Assembly: GCA_035561515.1 (NCBI GenBank)
Contig: DATMXP010000044.1
Location: 62,001-126,000 of the forward strand
DNA from: Terriglobales bacterium
Lineage (GTDB): Bacteria; Acidobacteriota; Terriglobia; Terriglobales; Acidobacteriaceae
Reading direction: 5' to 3'
DNA: 64,000 bases
Each line of letters opens with the position of its first letter. The first letter of the stretch is position 1. Under the pieces are notes generated by a model. That model saw nothing but the letters and a program-made list of their open reading frames with translations, had not been told where the DNA came from and did not search any database. Below are positions 1 through 9,118 of this stretch, piece after piece. A program made the position numbers and the translations under genes.

Positions 1-601
1 GAGCGTCGTAAAAAGACTGAATCAGTTTCAGGATGGCCGTCCGGTCTTCGTCGGTAATCTGCACATTCGGAATGGCACGCGGACGCGCGGTAAAGGAAAT
101 CTGCTGCTTTGTCGCCGATGTGAACTGGTTTGGGGCAGATTGGAAGTGTGCCAACCGGCTATGTTCCGAGGCTCCCGCGTATCGCTCTTCGATCGTGATC
201 TCGAGCGGTTCGGTCGCGTGGCTGACAAACTCGATTTGCAGCACATTCCCGCCGTCACGGAGATATCCGGCGACATAGATGGGCAGACCCGGCACAAACG
301 AGTTCTTTAGGACGGTGCGCCCATTCAGCGAGACGACGTAGTCTCCGGCTCCAAAACCGCCCTGAATGCTCAGGAAGTATGCCGGGATGAGTTCGCCTTC
401 AACGGCGAGAGGTGGAGGCCCGCCAATTTCCGGCCCCGCGGCAGCCCGTACGGCTTCCTTTCGGGCTCGCTCCTGACGAGCGATGTCCCCCAGTGACGGC
501 TGTTCCTCCTGCCCATACCAGGGCTCCTGGTCCTGTCCTAGAACAAGGCCGCTGAGCATGAGGACGGCGATTGCCGCCAAAGTTGTTCTCCGCCAAGACA
601 T
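1..601 (-). CDS. Exported protein of unknown function (C-terminus outside window)
   Basis: Reading the minus strand from an ATG at 601 gives about 200 codons that stay open to the window edge, so the gene is truncated at its 3' end. The N-terminus is a typical signal peptide (MSWRRTTLAAIAVLMLSG, then VLGQDQ), followed by a charged, Gln/Glu-rich stretch and a beta-rich segment (residues about 65-130: GELIPAYFLSIQGGFGAGDY, SLNGRTVLKNSFVPGLPIYV). It probably acts in the periplasm or outside the cell. I do not recognise the family. It stands alone, with about 450 bp between it and the next gene. Confidence 0.6.
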   Translation of the reverse strand, partial: MSWRRTTLAAIAVLMLSGLVLGQDQEPWYGQEEQPSLGDIARQERARKEAVRAAAGPEIGGPPPLAVEGELIPAYFLSIQGGFGAGDYVVSLNGRTVLKNSFVPGLPIYVAGYLRDGGNVLQIEFVSHATEPLEITIEERYAGASEHSRLAHFQSAPNQFTSATKQQISFTARPRAIPNVQITDEDRTAILKLIQSFYDA

Positions 602-1049
602 TGAGAGTACCTGGAAGACAATTCTAACGTTTGTCGACGGACTTGGAATCCAGCAGAAGTCTTAAGACCTTTTGCACACCTGCAAGGGCCAATTCCCAAT
701 TCTGGAATGTGCAAATTGGAAGGCCCAAACGCCAACCTACAAGAATTGGGATTTCTCGTTCTAACCGCTCCGTGCAAGTTCTTGATATTACGGGCTGTTA
801 CTTGGGCGGACTTCCGGTATCGAAATTGCAAGTTATAAAGATGCCGACTGTTCTAATACTACAGCGTTGTGAGAAGTACGCTGCACTTGGTTCGGTGAAG
901 TTGGGTTCTATTTTATCGGTAAGCCGAGCCCGCAGCGCCAGACACACTTCGTCTGCGGTTTTAAACAGAGTCTGGGGTAAAAAACCCTTGTTTTGGGGGA
1001 GCCTATTGCTCCTCCTTTTTTTGTCTTCAACCGCGTTACTCTCATCCGA
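602..1049. other. Intergenic stretch without a supported gene
   Basis: No convincing coding frame on either strand. Near 1000-1022 the plus strand has a short stem (GGAGC-CTATT-GCTCC) followed by a T-run, and the minus strand has CCC-GGG followed by T6 around 974-995. Either could terminate transcription downstream of the epimerase gene, but both stems are short. The rest should carry the promoter of the minus gene ending at the left edge. Confidence 0.4.
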
Positions 1050-1925
1050 TCAGCCCGGAAAGACACTCCGTTCCGGCTTCCAGCCAAGGACTTCCTCTGC
1101 CAGTTTGTTGCAAGCGCGGTGAGAGAGCGGCTTGGGCGCGTTCGGGTCACGCGGCGGACGTGGCGCTCCGATCCGCTCTGCCATGCAATCCACATACTCT
1201 CCGTAGCGCATCGGGCTGGCGTTGATATGGAAGGTAGTAGCTGCCGGCCCGCGCTCCAGTGCGGTGACGAACGCATTCGCCACATCGTCAACGTGAACGA
1301 GCGACACAAAGTGCGAACCATCCGCCGGCACAATCTCTTTGCCTTCGCGGATCCGTTGCAACAAACCTTCCTGAAACGTTCCTGGCCCCACAAAGATGCC
1401 GCACCGCAATACGATCCAGCGCATTGGCCTTGGTTGGCGACCGAACAGGTGCATGATCGCTTCCATGATCGCGACAGGCTGACAGACTTCTCGGCGCTGA
1501 GGCGAGTCATCGATCTTCGTGGACTCGTCCAGCCATGCGTCGCCACCATCGGGATAGGCCATCACGATGCTCTGCTGAACGAATGTGTGCACGCCGGTTT
1601 CAAGCGCAGCACGCTGCAAGCGTCCGGTACCACGAACCCGCAGTAGAGTGTTCTGAGTCCACGCGTCGGGCGCAGTGAAGTCTTTCGGAATGGCGGTGGC
1701 TGCATGGATAACAGCATCGCAGCCGCTCATCAGGTCAGTAAGGGCGGATTCCATGCCAGCGGAAAGCAGGTCGCCTTCCGCGATCTCTACGTCAAGATTG
1801 CCGAAGAGTTCCCGGGCTCTGGCCGGGTTGCGAACGAGTACGCGCGGCAGATGCCCGGCTTCCACCAGTTTCGGAACCAGTGAACGACCGAGAACGCCAG
1901 TTGCCCCTGCGACGAAGACTTTCAC
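1050..1925 (-). CDS. NAD(P)-dependent epimerase/dehydratase family protein
   Basis: 291 aa Rossmann-fold protein of the extended SDR type. The N-terminal dinucleotide-binding loop is VAGATGVLGRSLVPKL (residues about 5-20), followed by an acidic strand end (DLLSAGMESALTDL) and the CDAVIHAATAIP segment usual in NmrA/epimerase-like SDRs. The substrate cannot be told. The canonical YxxxK is not obvious; the region after QQSIVMAYPDGGD is atypical, so this may be an atypical SDR. The start is GTG at 1925, overlapping the stop of the upstream peptidase gene by 4 bp (GTGA), which suggests translational coupling. Confidence 0.8.
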   Translation of the reverse strand: MKVFVAGATGVLGRSLVPKLVEAGHLPRVLVRNPARARELFGNLDVEIAEGDLLSAGMESALTDLMSGCDAVIHAATAIPKDFTAPDAWTQNTLLRVRGTGRLQRAALETGVHTFVQQSIVMAYPDGGDAWLDESTKIDDSPQRREVCQPVAIMEAIMHLFGRQPRPMRWIVLRCGIFVGPGTFQEGLLQRIREGKEIVPADGSHFVSLVHVDDVANAFVTALERGPAATTFHINASPMRYGEYVDCMAERIGAPRPPRDPNAPKPLSHRACNKLAEEVLGWKPERSVFPG

Positions 1926-4156
1926 TGGGCGGAGCCTCCGGGCGTCATCAAGTGCTTCGTGAAGTAGTTCTCGATCAAGTGGTACAGGTGCGAAATCGCA
2001 TCTGTGCCGGTGATGCCGTGCGTCTTATTCGGATACAGCATCAGGTCGAACTGCTTCCCGGCCTTGATCAGACCTTGCGTCATTTGGACCGTGTTCTGGA
2101 TGTGAACGTTGTCGTCACTTGTTCCGTGCGCAATCAGCAGCGATCCACTCAGCTTCGCGGCATCGTTCGTCGGCGAACTTGTGGCATATCCCTTTTCGTT
2201 TTTCGAAGGCACTCCGAGATAACGCTCGGTGTAGGTGGAATCGTAGTAGCGCCAGTTCGATACCGGTGCGATGGAGATGCCTGCCTGGAAGCGATCTGAG
2301 TGCGTCATCGCATAGAGCGTCATAAATCCGCCATAACTGGCGCCATAGATGCCGACTTTCGTACCGTCCAGTTGTGGATACTTCTTCAACACCTGGTCGA
2401 GCGCAGCCAGTTGGTCGGCCAGTTCGATCTCACCGAACTTGTTCTTCAAGAAGGCGTTGAAATCGCGGCCACGATTCGCCATACCGCGGTTATCGACCAC
2501 CAGAACAGCGAACCCTTTCTGCGCCAGATACGATTGCAGGAGACCACCGGCCCTTCCCCACTCGTCTTTAACTGACTGCCCCGACGGCCCACCATACGGG
2601 TGCATAACGACAGGAATTTTTGTGTCGGCTTTCGCATTCGGCGGCAAGAACAGTTGTCCAAGCAGCTTTGTTTTCCCGTCGGCAGCAACCAAATCCAGCC
2701 ACTGTGGCTCGATTAGTTGATAGGCAGACAGGCTCGCCGGCTCAAATAGGGGCTTGCATCCACCGGAAACCTGGCAGACAGCGAGCGCCGCAGGTGAGTA
2801 GAGTGTCGAACTCTTGTCTGCGTAGTACGCCGGATTGGAACCAAATTCCACCTGGTGGGTCCCACTCGATTTCGTCAGTCGGCTCATCCCGGTTCCATCG
2901 AGCTTGATCGAAAACAACTGGCGCTGGCGCGCATCGTTGGGATCGGCGGTAAAGAACACCACGCCTGCTTTTTCATCGACAGAGTCGATGCTGAACACTT
3001 CGAAGTCACCTTTGGTAATCTGCCCGACCAACTTCGCCTCCGCCGCAAGCGGAGCGTTCACGTCGAACGAGTACAGGTAAATGTGAGTATGGCCGTCGCG
3101 CCAACTGGTCCAGAGGAAGCGCCCGCCTTCGAGGATGGTGAAGTTGTCATCTACATTCACCCAAACGTCGCTGGACTCGGTCAGGACCGGCTTCGCCTTC
3201 CCGGTTGTGGCATCCACGAAGTGGAGGGCCAGCTTGTTCTGATCGCGATTGAGGGTTTCAACCCACAATACGCCCGGACGTACCCATCCAAATCGCGGAA
3301 TGTATCCATGCTCATCGACTGGTATTTCCATCCACTTGGTTTTCCCGGATCTCGCGTCCAGCACGCCAATACGGACCGCCGGGTTGGGATCGCCCGGATT
3401 CGGATACTTTTGGAAATCAGCACGTGCGTGGTTCGGGCTGTAATCCACGATGGGGTACGTCGGCACCTGCTTCTCATCCATCTGCAGGTAGGCGATCTGG
3501 CGACTATCGGGCGACCAGAAATAGTTGCTGCGTACGTCGAGTTCTTCGGCGTAGAGCCAATCGACTTCGCCGTTCAGGACGTTCGCCTCTTCGTCCCCTT
3601 CCGTTCTCGTCAGTTGACGCTCCATGGAGTCCGGCAACTCGCGAATCCAGAGATTGTGCTTTCGCAGAAACGCCACGCGTTTGCCGTCGGGTGAAAACTT
3701 CGGGTCGGTGGCAAGATCCGGGGACGAGGTGATCTGGACCGCGGTTCCGGTGTCGAGACGGTGCAGCCAAAGCTGGCCGTTGGCGTCGAATAAAAGCGAT
3801 TTTGCGTCCGGCGCCCAATGATAGGCCGCAACTTTGTAGCGGGAACGCCACTCGCGAACGCGTTCGTCGGCGATCTTCTTCAGCGGTGGAGAGAGCTGAA
3901 CCATCTTCGTCTGGCCGACGAGAACCGACTTCTGGCCGGTAGCGAGGTCCATCTGCCAGAGCTCTTTGCGGTCTCCGTCTTCACTGCTCTGGATGAACGT
4001 GATCTTTGAGCCGTCGGGGCTCCACTTGATGTCGCTGGGAGCATTTCCGACTAGCGCGTCTGAGGCAATGGACTCGATATCCAGCGGCTTGGAACTGACC
4101 TGGGCGAACGCGAAGGACGACAACAGGAGTAATACGAAGCAAAGCCGGCGAAGCAT
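1922..4156 (-). CDS. Dipeptidyl-peptidase IV family serine peptidase (S9B)
   Basis: 744 aa, exported (signal peptide MLRRLCFVLLLLSSFAFAQV). An N-terminal beta-propeller (DPP IV N-terminal domain, about residues 70-480) is followed by an alpha/beta-hydrolase domain. The triad is visible: nucleophile Ser about 607 in GASYGG, Asp about 681 in HGTSDDNVH, and His about 713 in NKTHG. The propeller has the expected double-Glu signature region (DWLYAEELDV). Length agrees with bacterial DPP IV. It should remove X-Pro or X-Ala dipeptides from peptides in the periplasm. It is the first gene of a two-gene unit with the overlapping epimerase. Confidence 0.93.
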   Translation of the reverse strand: MLRRLCFVLLLLSSFAFAQVSSKPLDIESIASDALVGNAPSDIKWSPDGSKITFIQSSEDGDRKELWQMDLATGQKSVLVGQTKMVQLSPPLKKIADERVREWRSRYKVAAYHWAPDAKSLLFDANGQLWLHRLDTGTAVQITSSPDLATDPKFSPDGKRVAFLRKHNLWIRELPDSMERQLTRTEGDEEANVLNGEVDWLYAEELDVRSNYFWSPDSRQIAYLQMDEKQVPTYPIVDYSPNHARADFQKYPNPGDPNPAVRIGVLDARSGKTKWMEIPVDEHGYIPRFGWVRPGVLWVETLNRDQNKLALHFVDATTGKAKPVLTESSDVWVNVDDNFTILEGGRFLWTSWRDGHTHIYLYSFDVNAPLAAEAKLVGQITKGDFEVFSIDSVDEKAGVVFFTADPNDARQRQLFSIKLDGTGMSRLTKSSGTHQVEFGSNPAYYADKSSTLYSPAALAVCQVSGGCKPLFEPASLSAYQLIEPQWLDLVAADGKTKLLGQLFLPPNAKADTKIPVVMHPYGGPSGQSVKDEWGRAGGLLQSYLAQKGFAVLVVDNRGMANRGRDFNAFLKNKFGEIELADQLAALDQVLKKYPQLDGTKVGIYGASYGGFMTLYAMTHSDRFQAGISIAPVSNWRYYDSTYTERYLGVPSKNEKGYATSSPTNDAAKLSGSLLIAHGTSDDNVHIQNTVQMTQGLIKAGKQFDLMLYPNKTHGITGTDAISHLYHLIENYFTKHLMTPGGSAQ

Positions 4157-4222
4157 AGTGCTCTCCAGGGAGAATAGCGAACTGAAAAGTTTAGCAGGCG
4201 CCGACTACGGACAGGGGAGAGG

Positions 4223-4501
4223 CTATCTTCCGAGGAAGTAAACGAAAGCACTGTTTGGATGAGTGAGCCCCCAGATGCGAGCCATCTCGAACAGCATGAT
4301 GAAGATACCGAGTCCGAAATATACGTTGCGGGCCATCTCCGGAGTGAGGACCGGCGCGGGAATGCCGCGTTGCCGGAAAGCCATGACCAGAACACGCTCC
4401 TGCTCCATGATGTAGTCCGCGATCGGGCGATGGAATGCCGCGATCAGGAATCCAAGGAGCAAGCGCAGGATTTCGGAGAACATGAGAAGAATGCTAGTCA
4501 T
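4223..4501 (-). CDS. Small membrane protein of unknown function
   Basis: From the ATG at 4501 the product has about 92 aa with two hydrophobic segments (residues about 4-22, SILLMFSEILRLLLGFLIAA; and about 60-77, NVYFGLGIFIMLFEMARIW). The reading frame stays open upstream to 4609, but that extension is Arg-rich, overlaps the divergent promoter region and looks non-coding; an internal ATG at 4483 is another possible start. Family not recognised. Placed alone between the DPP IV gene and the divergent zinc-ribbon gene. Confidence 0.55.
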   Translation of the reverse strand: MTSILLMFSEILRLLLGFLIAAFHRPIADYIMEQERVLVMAFRQRGIPAPVLTPEMARNVYFGLGIFIMLFEMARIWGLTHPNSAFVYFLGR

Positions 4502-4667
4502 AAGGCAAGGGTTACTCAATCCGGCGAACCTCCTAATATTCACCGAACCGGGACGTGACCGCAAGTCACTGGAATCACGTAGAAAGCCGCGAAATTCGGC
4601 CACTTTCAATGGTCAAACCCGAGCTTCTGGCGCGTGTTGCGTGCTACAATTTCCTGTAGTCCTACCG

Positions 4668-5447
4668 ATGAACCCTGACCTATCCAAGCTGATCGACCTC
4701 CAAAAAGCAGACGCAGAAATATCCCGCCTGAACACTGAAATCGCTTCCCTTCCCAAGAAAGTCGCCGCCATTGAGGAAAAACTGGCGGGATCAAAAGACC
4801 GGGCGGAGAAAGCCAAAGCTGCCTTGAAGGCAGACGAAAGTGCTCGCCGCAAGCACGAAGGCGACATCGAGGCGCTGCGCCAGAAGATCTCCAAGTATCG
4901 CGACCAGATGCTCAATGTGAAGACGAACCAGGAATACGCGGCGCTTGGCAAGGAAGTGGAGTTTGCGCAGCAGGAAATCGGCAAGCTGGAAGACAAAATC
5001 CTGGAAACAATGATGGACTCCGACAGCAAGAATGCCGACCTGAAAAAGGCGGAGGCCGAGCTGAAGGCGCATGCAGCGGAGATCGAAAAGGAAAAAGCCG
5101 TAGTGCGCGAACTTTCCGCAGACGACGAAAAGGAACTGGGTGATTGGAAGGGAAAGCGCGATGCACTACGCGGTTCCATCGGCTCCGATGCGCTGCGTCA
5201 CTACGATCGCGTGTTGAAGTTCCGGGGCAGCGCAATAGCGGAAGCGATTGACCACAAGTGTTCTGCCTGCCAGGTAATGTTGCGGCCGCAGGTTTACAAC
5301 AACATTCGCAGTACTGACGAATTCATAACCTGCGATTCCTGTCACCGAATTCTGTTCTACGACCCGGCGCATGATAACGACCCCATTCTCCCCAAACCGG
5401 TAGCCAGTTCCGAACCGGAACAGGCTGATAACGCCGCGGCCCAGTAA
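4668..5447 (+). CDS. Coiled-coil protein with C4-type zinc ribbon (DUF164/CT398-like)
   Basis: About 259 aa. Residues about 5-190 form a long Lys/Glu/Ala-rich coiled coil; the C-terminus has two CxxC pairs (C198/C201 in CSACQ, C222/C225 in CDSCH) that form a zinc ribbon. This is the layout of the conserved bacterial C4-type zinc-ribbon family, whose exact role is unsettled (nucleic-acid or protein-interaction adaptor). The frame is open upstream to 4482, but the MNPDLSKLIDLQKADAEI start at 4668 matches the family start, and a TACAAT -10-like box lies at 4645-4650. The acidic tail ends with PEQADNAAAQ. Confidence 0.85.
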   Translation: MNPDLSKLIDLQKADAEISRLNTEIASLPKKVAAIEEKLAGSKDRAEKAKAALKADESARRKHEGDIEALRQKISKYRDQMLNVKTNQEYAALGKEVEFAQQEIGKLEDKILETMMDSDSKNADLKKAEAELKAHAAEIEKEKAVVRELSADDEKELGDWKGKRDALRGSIGSDALRHYDRVLKFRGSAIAEAIDHKCSACQVMLRPQVYNNIRSTDEFITCDSCHRILFYDPAHDNDPILPKPVASSEPEQADNAAAQ

Positions 5448-5466
5448 TCATTTCCAGGAGGCGCAT

Positions 5467-6576
5467 ATGCGCATCCGTTGGCTCTGCACGTTGCTCGTCG
5501 TGGTAGGTTCCACAGTTGCTTTATGCCAGGCACCGGGTACTGGAAGCGGTGGCACTACGGGCGGAGGCAGTACTGGCGGCAACCCGGGCGGCAACACCGG
5601 TAACACCGGGTTCCCGGGCATGATCGGCTCCACTCGCAGCGTACCCTCGGGCGTCGAATTGCAGATAAGGGTCGCTTGGCCCGACAACCGCCCGGTAGAC
5701 GGCACGATTCATCTGCGCCTCATTAACGCCTACGGCGCAATCATTCAGGATGTGTTTACCGCACGCGAGGGAATGGCAAGTTTCCGCGCTGTTCGCGCCG
5801 GCACCTATACGATCCAGGTTGGTGGGCCCGACGTCGAAGACTCGACGACCGAGCCAATCCAGATCTTCGAGTCAAGTGGCGTGATGATGCACTGGATCAC
5901 CGTCAAGCCTCGGGATCCGAATCGAAGCGTCGGTGGACTGCCCGGCGGCAATGTCTCGGCGAGCGAGATGAGCGTCCCGAACAAGGCCCGTAAGGAAATG
6001 GATAAGGGACTCCATGCCATGGGCAAGAACGACTTGACGGAAGCGACCGATCACTTCCGGAAGGCGGTAGAAATCTATCCGAAGTTCGCACGCGCCTGGA
6101 ACAATCTGGGCGTCGTGAAAGCCAGGGAAAACGATCGGACCGGCGCTGTCGAGATGTGGGACAAGGCTCTTGAAGCGGATGACAAGTTCGTTCCGGCCTA
6201 CTTTAACAAAGCACGGCTTGAGATCCTCAACCACAAGAACGACGCGGCGGAAGAGTTGATCCGGAAAGGCTTGAGCATGGACCCCAACCACCCGGAGGGA
6301 CTCTTCCTGCTCGCAAACACGCAGTACGCAAATGGCCAGTGGAACTTGGCGCTCGAAACCGCCAATCGGTTACACAAGATCGAGCACAAGCGCTTCAGCG
6401 ATATTCATATAATCGCGGCACAATCCCTCATGCAGCAGCGACAGCACAAGCTCGCGCTGGACGAGCTTGAGATCTTCCTGAAAGAATCGCCTGACAGCCC
6501 GAAAGTGGCTCAGGTCCGGAAACAGATGGCGCAGTTGCAAGCCATTCTTCGACAGGATCCGGCAAGGTTACCCTGA
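5467..6576 (+). CDS. Exported TPR-repeat protein
   Basis: 369 aa. A strong Shine-Dalgarno (AGGAGG at 5457-5462) precedes the ATG. Residues 1-19 are a signal peptide, followed by a Gly/Thr/Asn-rich linker (residues about 22-50, repeats of GGNTGNTG type), a beta-sandwich like a carboxypeptidase-regulatory or Cna-B-like domain (about 60-145), then tetratricopeptide repeats (about 170-350; AWNNLGVVKARENDRTGAVE, FVPAYFNKARLEI). TPRs serve protein-protein contact; this one probably acts in the periplasm or at the envelope. It follows the zinc-ribbon gene by 19 bp. Confidence 0.85.
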   Translation: MRIRWLCTLLVVVGSTVALCQAPGTGSGGTTGGGSTGGNPGGNTGNTGFPGMIGSTRSVPSGVELQIRVAWPDNRPVDGTIHLRLINAYGAIIQDVFTAREGMASFRAVRAGTYTIQVGGPDVEDSTTEPIQIFESSGVMMHWITVKPRDPNRSVGGLPGGNVSASEMSVPNKARKEMDKGLHAMGKNDLTEATDHFRKAVEIYPKFARAWNNLGVVKARENDRTGAVEMWDKALEADDKFVPAYFNKARLEILNHKNDAAEELIRKGLSMDPNHPEGLFLLANTQYANGQWNLALETANRLHKIEHKRFSDIHIIAAQSLMQQRQHKLALDELEIFLKESPDSPKVAQVRKQMAQLQAILRQDPARLP

Positions 6577-6629
6577 AGAAACAGAGTCAGAGCTCCATTG
6601 TAAGAATCAGCCAGCGTGCCGCAGCCCGG

Positions 6630-7757
6630 TTGCGGCACGGCCACGTCTGGGTATACCGCTCCGATGTGGTGGGCGAACCAGAGCTCCCGCCCGGAGCACT
6701 TGTCGGCGTTTCCGATGAACGCAAGAACTTGATCGGCACAGCGTTCTGGAGCACCTCTTCGCAGATTGCGTTAAGGATGATCTCCACTGGCCCGGTGGAC
6801 GACCCGGCGACTCTCGTACGCGACCGGATTCGTGCGGCGATTGCTTTCCGCAAGGAATTGGTCGAGAACAGCGACAGTTATCGGCTCGTCTTCAGCGAAG
6901 CCGACCAACTGCCGGGCGTCATCGCGGATAAATACAACAACATAGTCACCATCCAATTCCTCACTCAGGCGACTGATCAGCCATGGTTTCGGGAAGTTTT
7001 CCTTTCCACAGTTCAGGAGGAAGTAGCTCCGTCGTCGATCGTCGAGAGAGTCGAAGAGCGCATTCGCGAACTGGAACAGCTTCCGGCAAAAGAATCAGGC
7101 CTGGTGTTCGGCTCCCAGGGTCAGACCACCTTTACGCTCAATGGCGTGAACTTCGGGTTCGACGCACTCGGCGGGCAGAAGACTGGCGCCTTCCTCGACC
7201 AGCGGGAGAACTACGCGGCCGCCGCGAAGTATGCGCACGGCGAAGCAATGGATGTCTTCACGTACCAGGGCGGATTTGCCCTGCACCTTGCGCGTGTGTG
7301 CGATTCGGTGATCGCCGTCGATTCCTCTCGCGCTGCGCTCGAAATGGCCGAGAAGAACGAATCGCTGAACTCATTTCCTAAACCGATCGAATGGACGGAA
7401 GCGAACGCATTTGATCTGCTCAAGGACTGGTCCTCTACTGGCCGGCAATTCGACACTGTTGTGCTTGATCCTCCCGCGTTCGCCAAAGGACGCAAAGATC
7501 TCGGCTCAGCGCTTCGGGGCTATAAGGAGATCAACCTTCGCGCCTTGAAAATGCTCCGTCCGGGCGGCGTGCTGGTAACTTGCAGTTGTTCCCATCACGT
7601 CAGCGAGACAGATTTCGTCGATGCCATCCGCGACGCCGCCAGCGATGCCCGCCGGCTGGTCCGTGTTCTCGAGAAGCGTGGGCAGGCAAAGGACCACCCG
7701 GTGCTTCTGGGTGTCCCGGAGACGGCTTACCTCAAGTGCGTGATCCTTCGGGCTTGA
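6630..7757 (+). CDS. Class I SAM-dependent rRNA methyltransferase, RlmI-like
   Basis: About 375 aa, matching the RlmI/RlmK family that methylates a cytosine C5 in 23S rRNA. An N-terminal PUA-like region (HVWVYRSDVVGE) is followed by a Rossmann methyltransferase domain with the SAM loop region (EAMDVFTYQGGFALHLA), VVLDPPAFAKGRKDL, and the Cys-containing VTCSCSHHVSETDF motif. The given start is TTG at 6630, but the open frame continues upstream to 6573, and those residues (KKQSQSSIVRISQRAAARL) align with the start of known RlmI. The true start is therefore probably upstream, at CTG 6573 or ATT 6597, and no ATG or GTG is available there. It lies directly behind the TPR gene. Confidence 0.88.
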   Translation: MRHGHVWVYRSDVVGEPELPPGALVGVSDERKNLIGTAFWSTSSQIALRMISTGPVDDPATLVRDRIRAAIAFRKELVENSDSYRLVFSEADQLPGVIADKYNNIVTIQFLTQATDQPWFREVFLSTVQEEVAPSSIVERVEERIRELEQLPAKESGLVFGSQGQTTFTLNGVNFGFDALGGQKTGAFLDQRENYAAAAKYAHGEAMDVFTYQGGFALHLARVCDSVIAVDSSRAALEMAEKNESLNSFPKPIEWTEANAFDLLKDWSSTGRQFDTVVLDPPAFAKGRKDLGSALRGYKEINLRALKMLRPGGVLVTCSCSHHVSETDFVDAIRDAASDARRLVRVLEKRGQAKDHPVLLGVPETAYLKCVILRA

Positions 7758-7764
7758 AGTCCGG

Positions 7765-8910
7765 TTATGACGCCGCTGCGTGACGGGTTGCTGGTTCCTC
7801 CGGCGCTGGTTCTGGCTTTTCTTCTTCCAGGTCCTGTATTCGCTGCTTCCGATGCAGAAACACATACGCCCCAAATATGCTCAGGAGCAGCACACTCACG
7901 AGCGTCATGATCATGGAGAAGATGACCATGTTCCGGACCGGGCCCTCCGCTTCGCGCAGATCCTGGCTCACCACGATCATCCACGGCAGATTCGGATAAC
8001 TGGCCTTCAGGCTGGTATCGGCGAATCCGATCAGGTAAGTCTCGCGGTTGCGCAGAGTCGCCGTCAGGTAGCTGGATTCACGCCGATGCAGGCTTCCGAG
8101 CGCGTCGCGAATTGCCGCGAACTCCTCCGAGTTGACCCGTTCCGTTGGAGAAACACCGGGTGCTGTCACGACTGTGCCATCGTCTCGAATCAGAAACACG
8201 CGGCCGGTGCGGGCGATCTGCAACTGGTTCAGGTATGAAAACAGCGGTGAAACGTCCACCAGTGCGGTGATCACACCGACGAAACGCCCGGAGCCCTCCT
8301 GGTATATCGGCGAACTGACGGTCACATACTGGGAATGCCCGTCAAAGTGCACGTCCGAAACGTAGGTCTTGGGCTGGCCTTTCGCCGAGATCGCACGCCA
8401 ATATTCGCTTTCCGTCTGGAAGTAGCGGAGCGGCTTTTCGGTGGCTGCCACTGCGGCTCCTGCCTGATCCACCACCGTAATACTCAGAAACTTCGGATTG
8501 AGTTCGTGGTGCCGTCGAATCGACCGGGCAACATCGGATCCAAGAATCTTCCTCACCAACAGATCGCTTTCGGCGGTGTTCCACTTGCCCTCCACCTGAT
8601 CGGCCCGCGCGCGAATAGCCGCTTCGGGCATGTTCTCGTAAGAGCGATTTGCTTCCGTGACAGCCGACTGCACCGTCGGTTCATTCGCGATCTGTACCAG
8701 TTCGCTCACCTGTTCCCCGATGTACTGGGAAGTGATGGCAGCCGAACCTCGAGCAATGGTGCGGAAATATGCTCCGTTCATTTCCTGCACTTGCTGGCTG
8801 GCTTGCAGGCCAATGTAAAGGCCAAAGATGCTGATCGGAATCAGGATCAGGATCAGCGCCACAAACAATCGTTGCAAAGGAATGTGGAATTCAGACGAGT
8901 CGAAGGGCAT
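7765..8910 (-). CDS. Membrane-anchored Cache-domain sensor protein without output domain
   Basis: 381 aa. A transmembrane helix at about 15-35 (LFVALILILIPISIFGLYIG), a large extracytoplasmic double-Cache region (about 40-325, with ITVVDQAGAAVAATEKP and RVFLIRDDGTVVTAPG), a second helix at about 328-350 (MVIFSMIMTLVSVLLLSIF), then only a short charged tail (QDLEEEKPEPAPEEPA). Cache domains bind small ligands outside the membrane for kinases, cyclases or chemoreceptors. Here no HAMP, kinase or GGDEF follows, so it must signal through a partner or be a degenerate receptor. It converges on the methyltransferase gene, leaving 7 bp between stops. Confidence 0.82.
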   Translation of the reverse strand: MPFDSSEFHIPLQRLFVALILILIPISIFGLYIGLQASQQVQEMNGAYFRTIARGSAAITSQYIGEQVSELVQIANEPTVQSAVTEANRSYENMPEAAIRARADQVEGKWNTAESDLLVRKILGSDVARSIRRHHELNPKFLSITVVDQAGAAVAATEKPLRYFQTESEYWRAISAKGQPKTYVSDVHFDGHSQYVTVSSPIYQEGSGRFVGVITALVDVSPLFSYLNQLQIARTGRVFLIRDDGTVVTAPGVSPTERVNSEEFAAIRDALGSLHRRESSYLTATLRNRETYLIGFADTSLKASYPNLPWMIVVSQDLREAEGPVRNMVIFSMIMTLVSVLLLSIFGAYVFLHRKQRIQDLEEEKPEPAPEEPATRHAAAS

Positions 8911-9028
8911 GGCGTTCCTCCTCCCAGGGGGAATGGCAACAAGGAAACTTCCGGTGGAGCCCGACGAAATGGCCTAAATACGGGGCCTGAGTACAGGTGG
9001 AGCGTACTTTACAGGATCCCGGGAGTCA

Positions 9029-9042
9029 GTGATAAGTCTCAC
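9029..9042. promoter_or_regulatory. Crp/Fnr-type palindrome upstream of hslV
   Basis: GTGA-TAAGTC-TCAC is a perfect match to the core of Crp-family sites. It lies between the divergent Cache gene (start 8910) and hslV (start 9119), centred about 75 bp upstream of the expected hslV transcription start. The same core occurs twice in tandem at 19356-19391. Confidence 0.4.
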
Positions 9043-9098
9043 TTAGTCCGGCCCGTTCCGCGATCGGCATGCCGAGCGATTTGAGCCGTCCTGGTTGG

Positions 9099-9104
9099 TA
9101 TAAT
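9099..9104 (+). promoter_or_regulatory. Candidate -10 box of the hslVU promoter
   Basis: A perfect TATAAT lies 14 bp before the hslV ATG, implying a leader of less than about 10 nt. A -35 box with normal 17-bp spacing is not clear (TTGAGC at 9081-9086 is 12 bp away), which fits an activator-dependent promoter. Confidence 0.45.
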
Positions 9105-9118
9105 CGTGAATTGTCCTC

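Noticed and set aside
631..1122. 163-aa plus-strand frame in the left intergenic region
   Set aside because: Serine/arginine-rich, no start signal, no recognisable domain and overlapping the epimerase end; regarded as chance.
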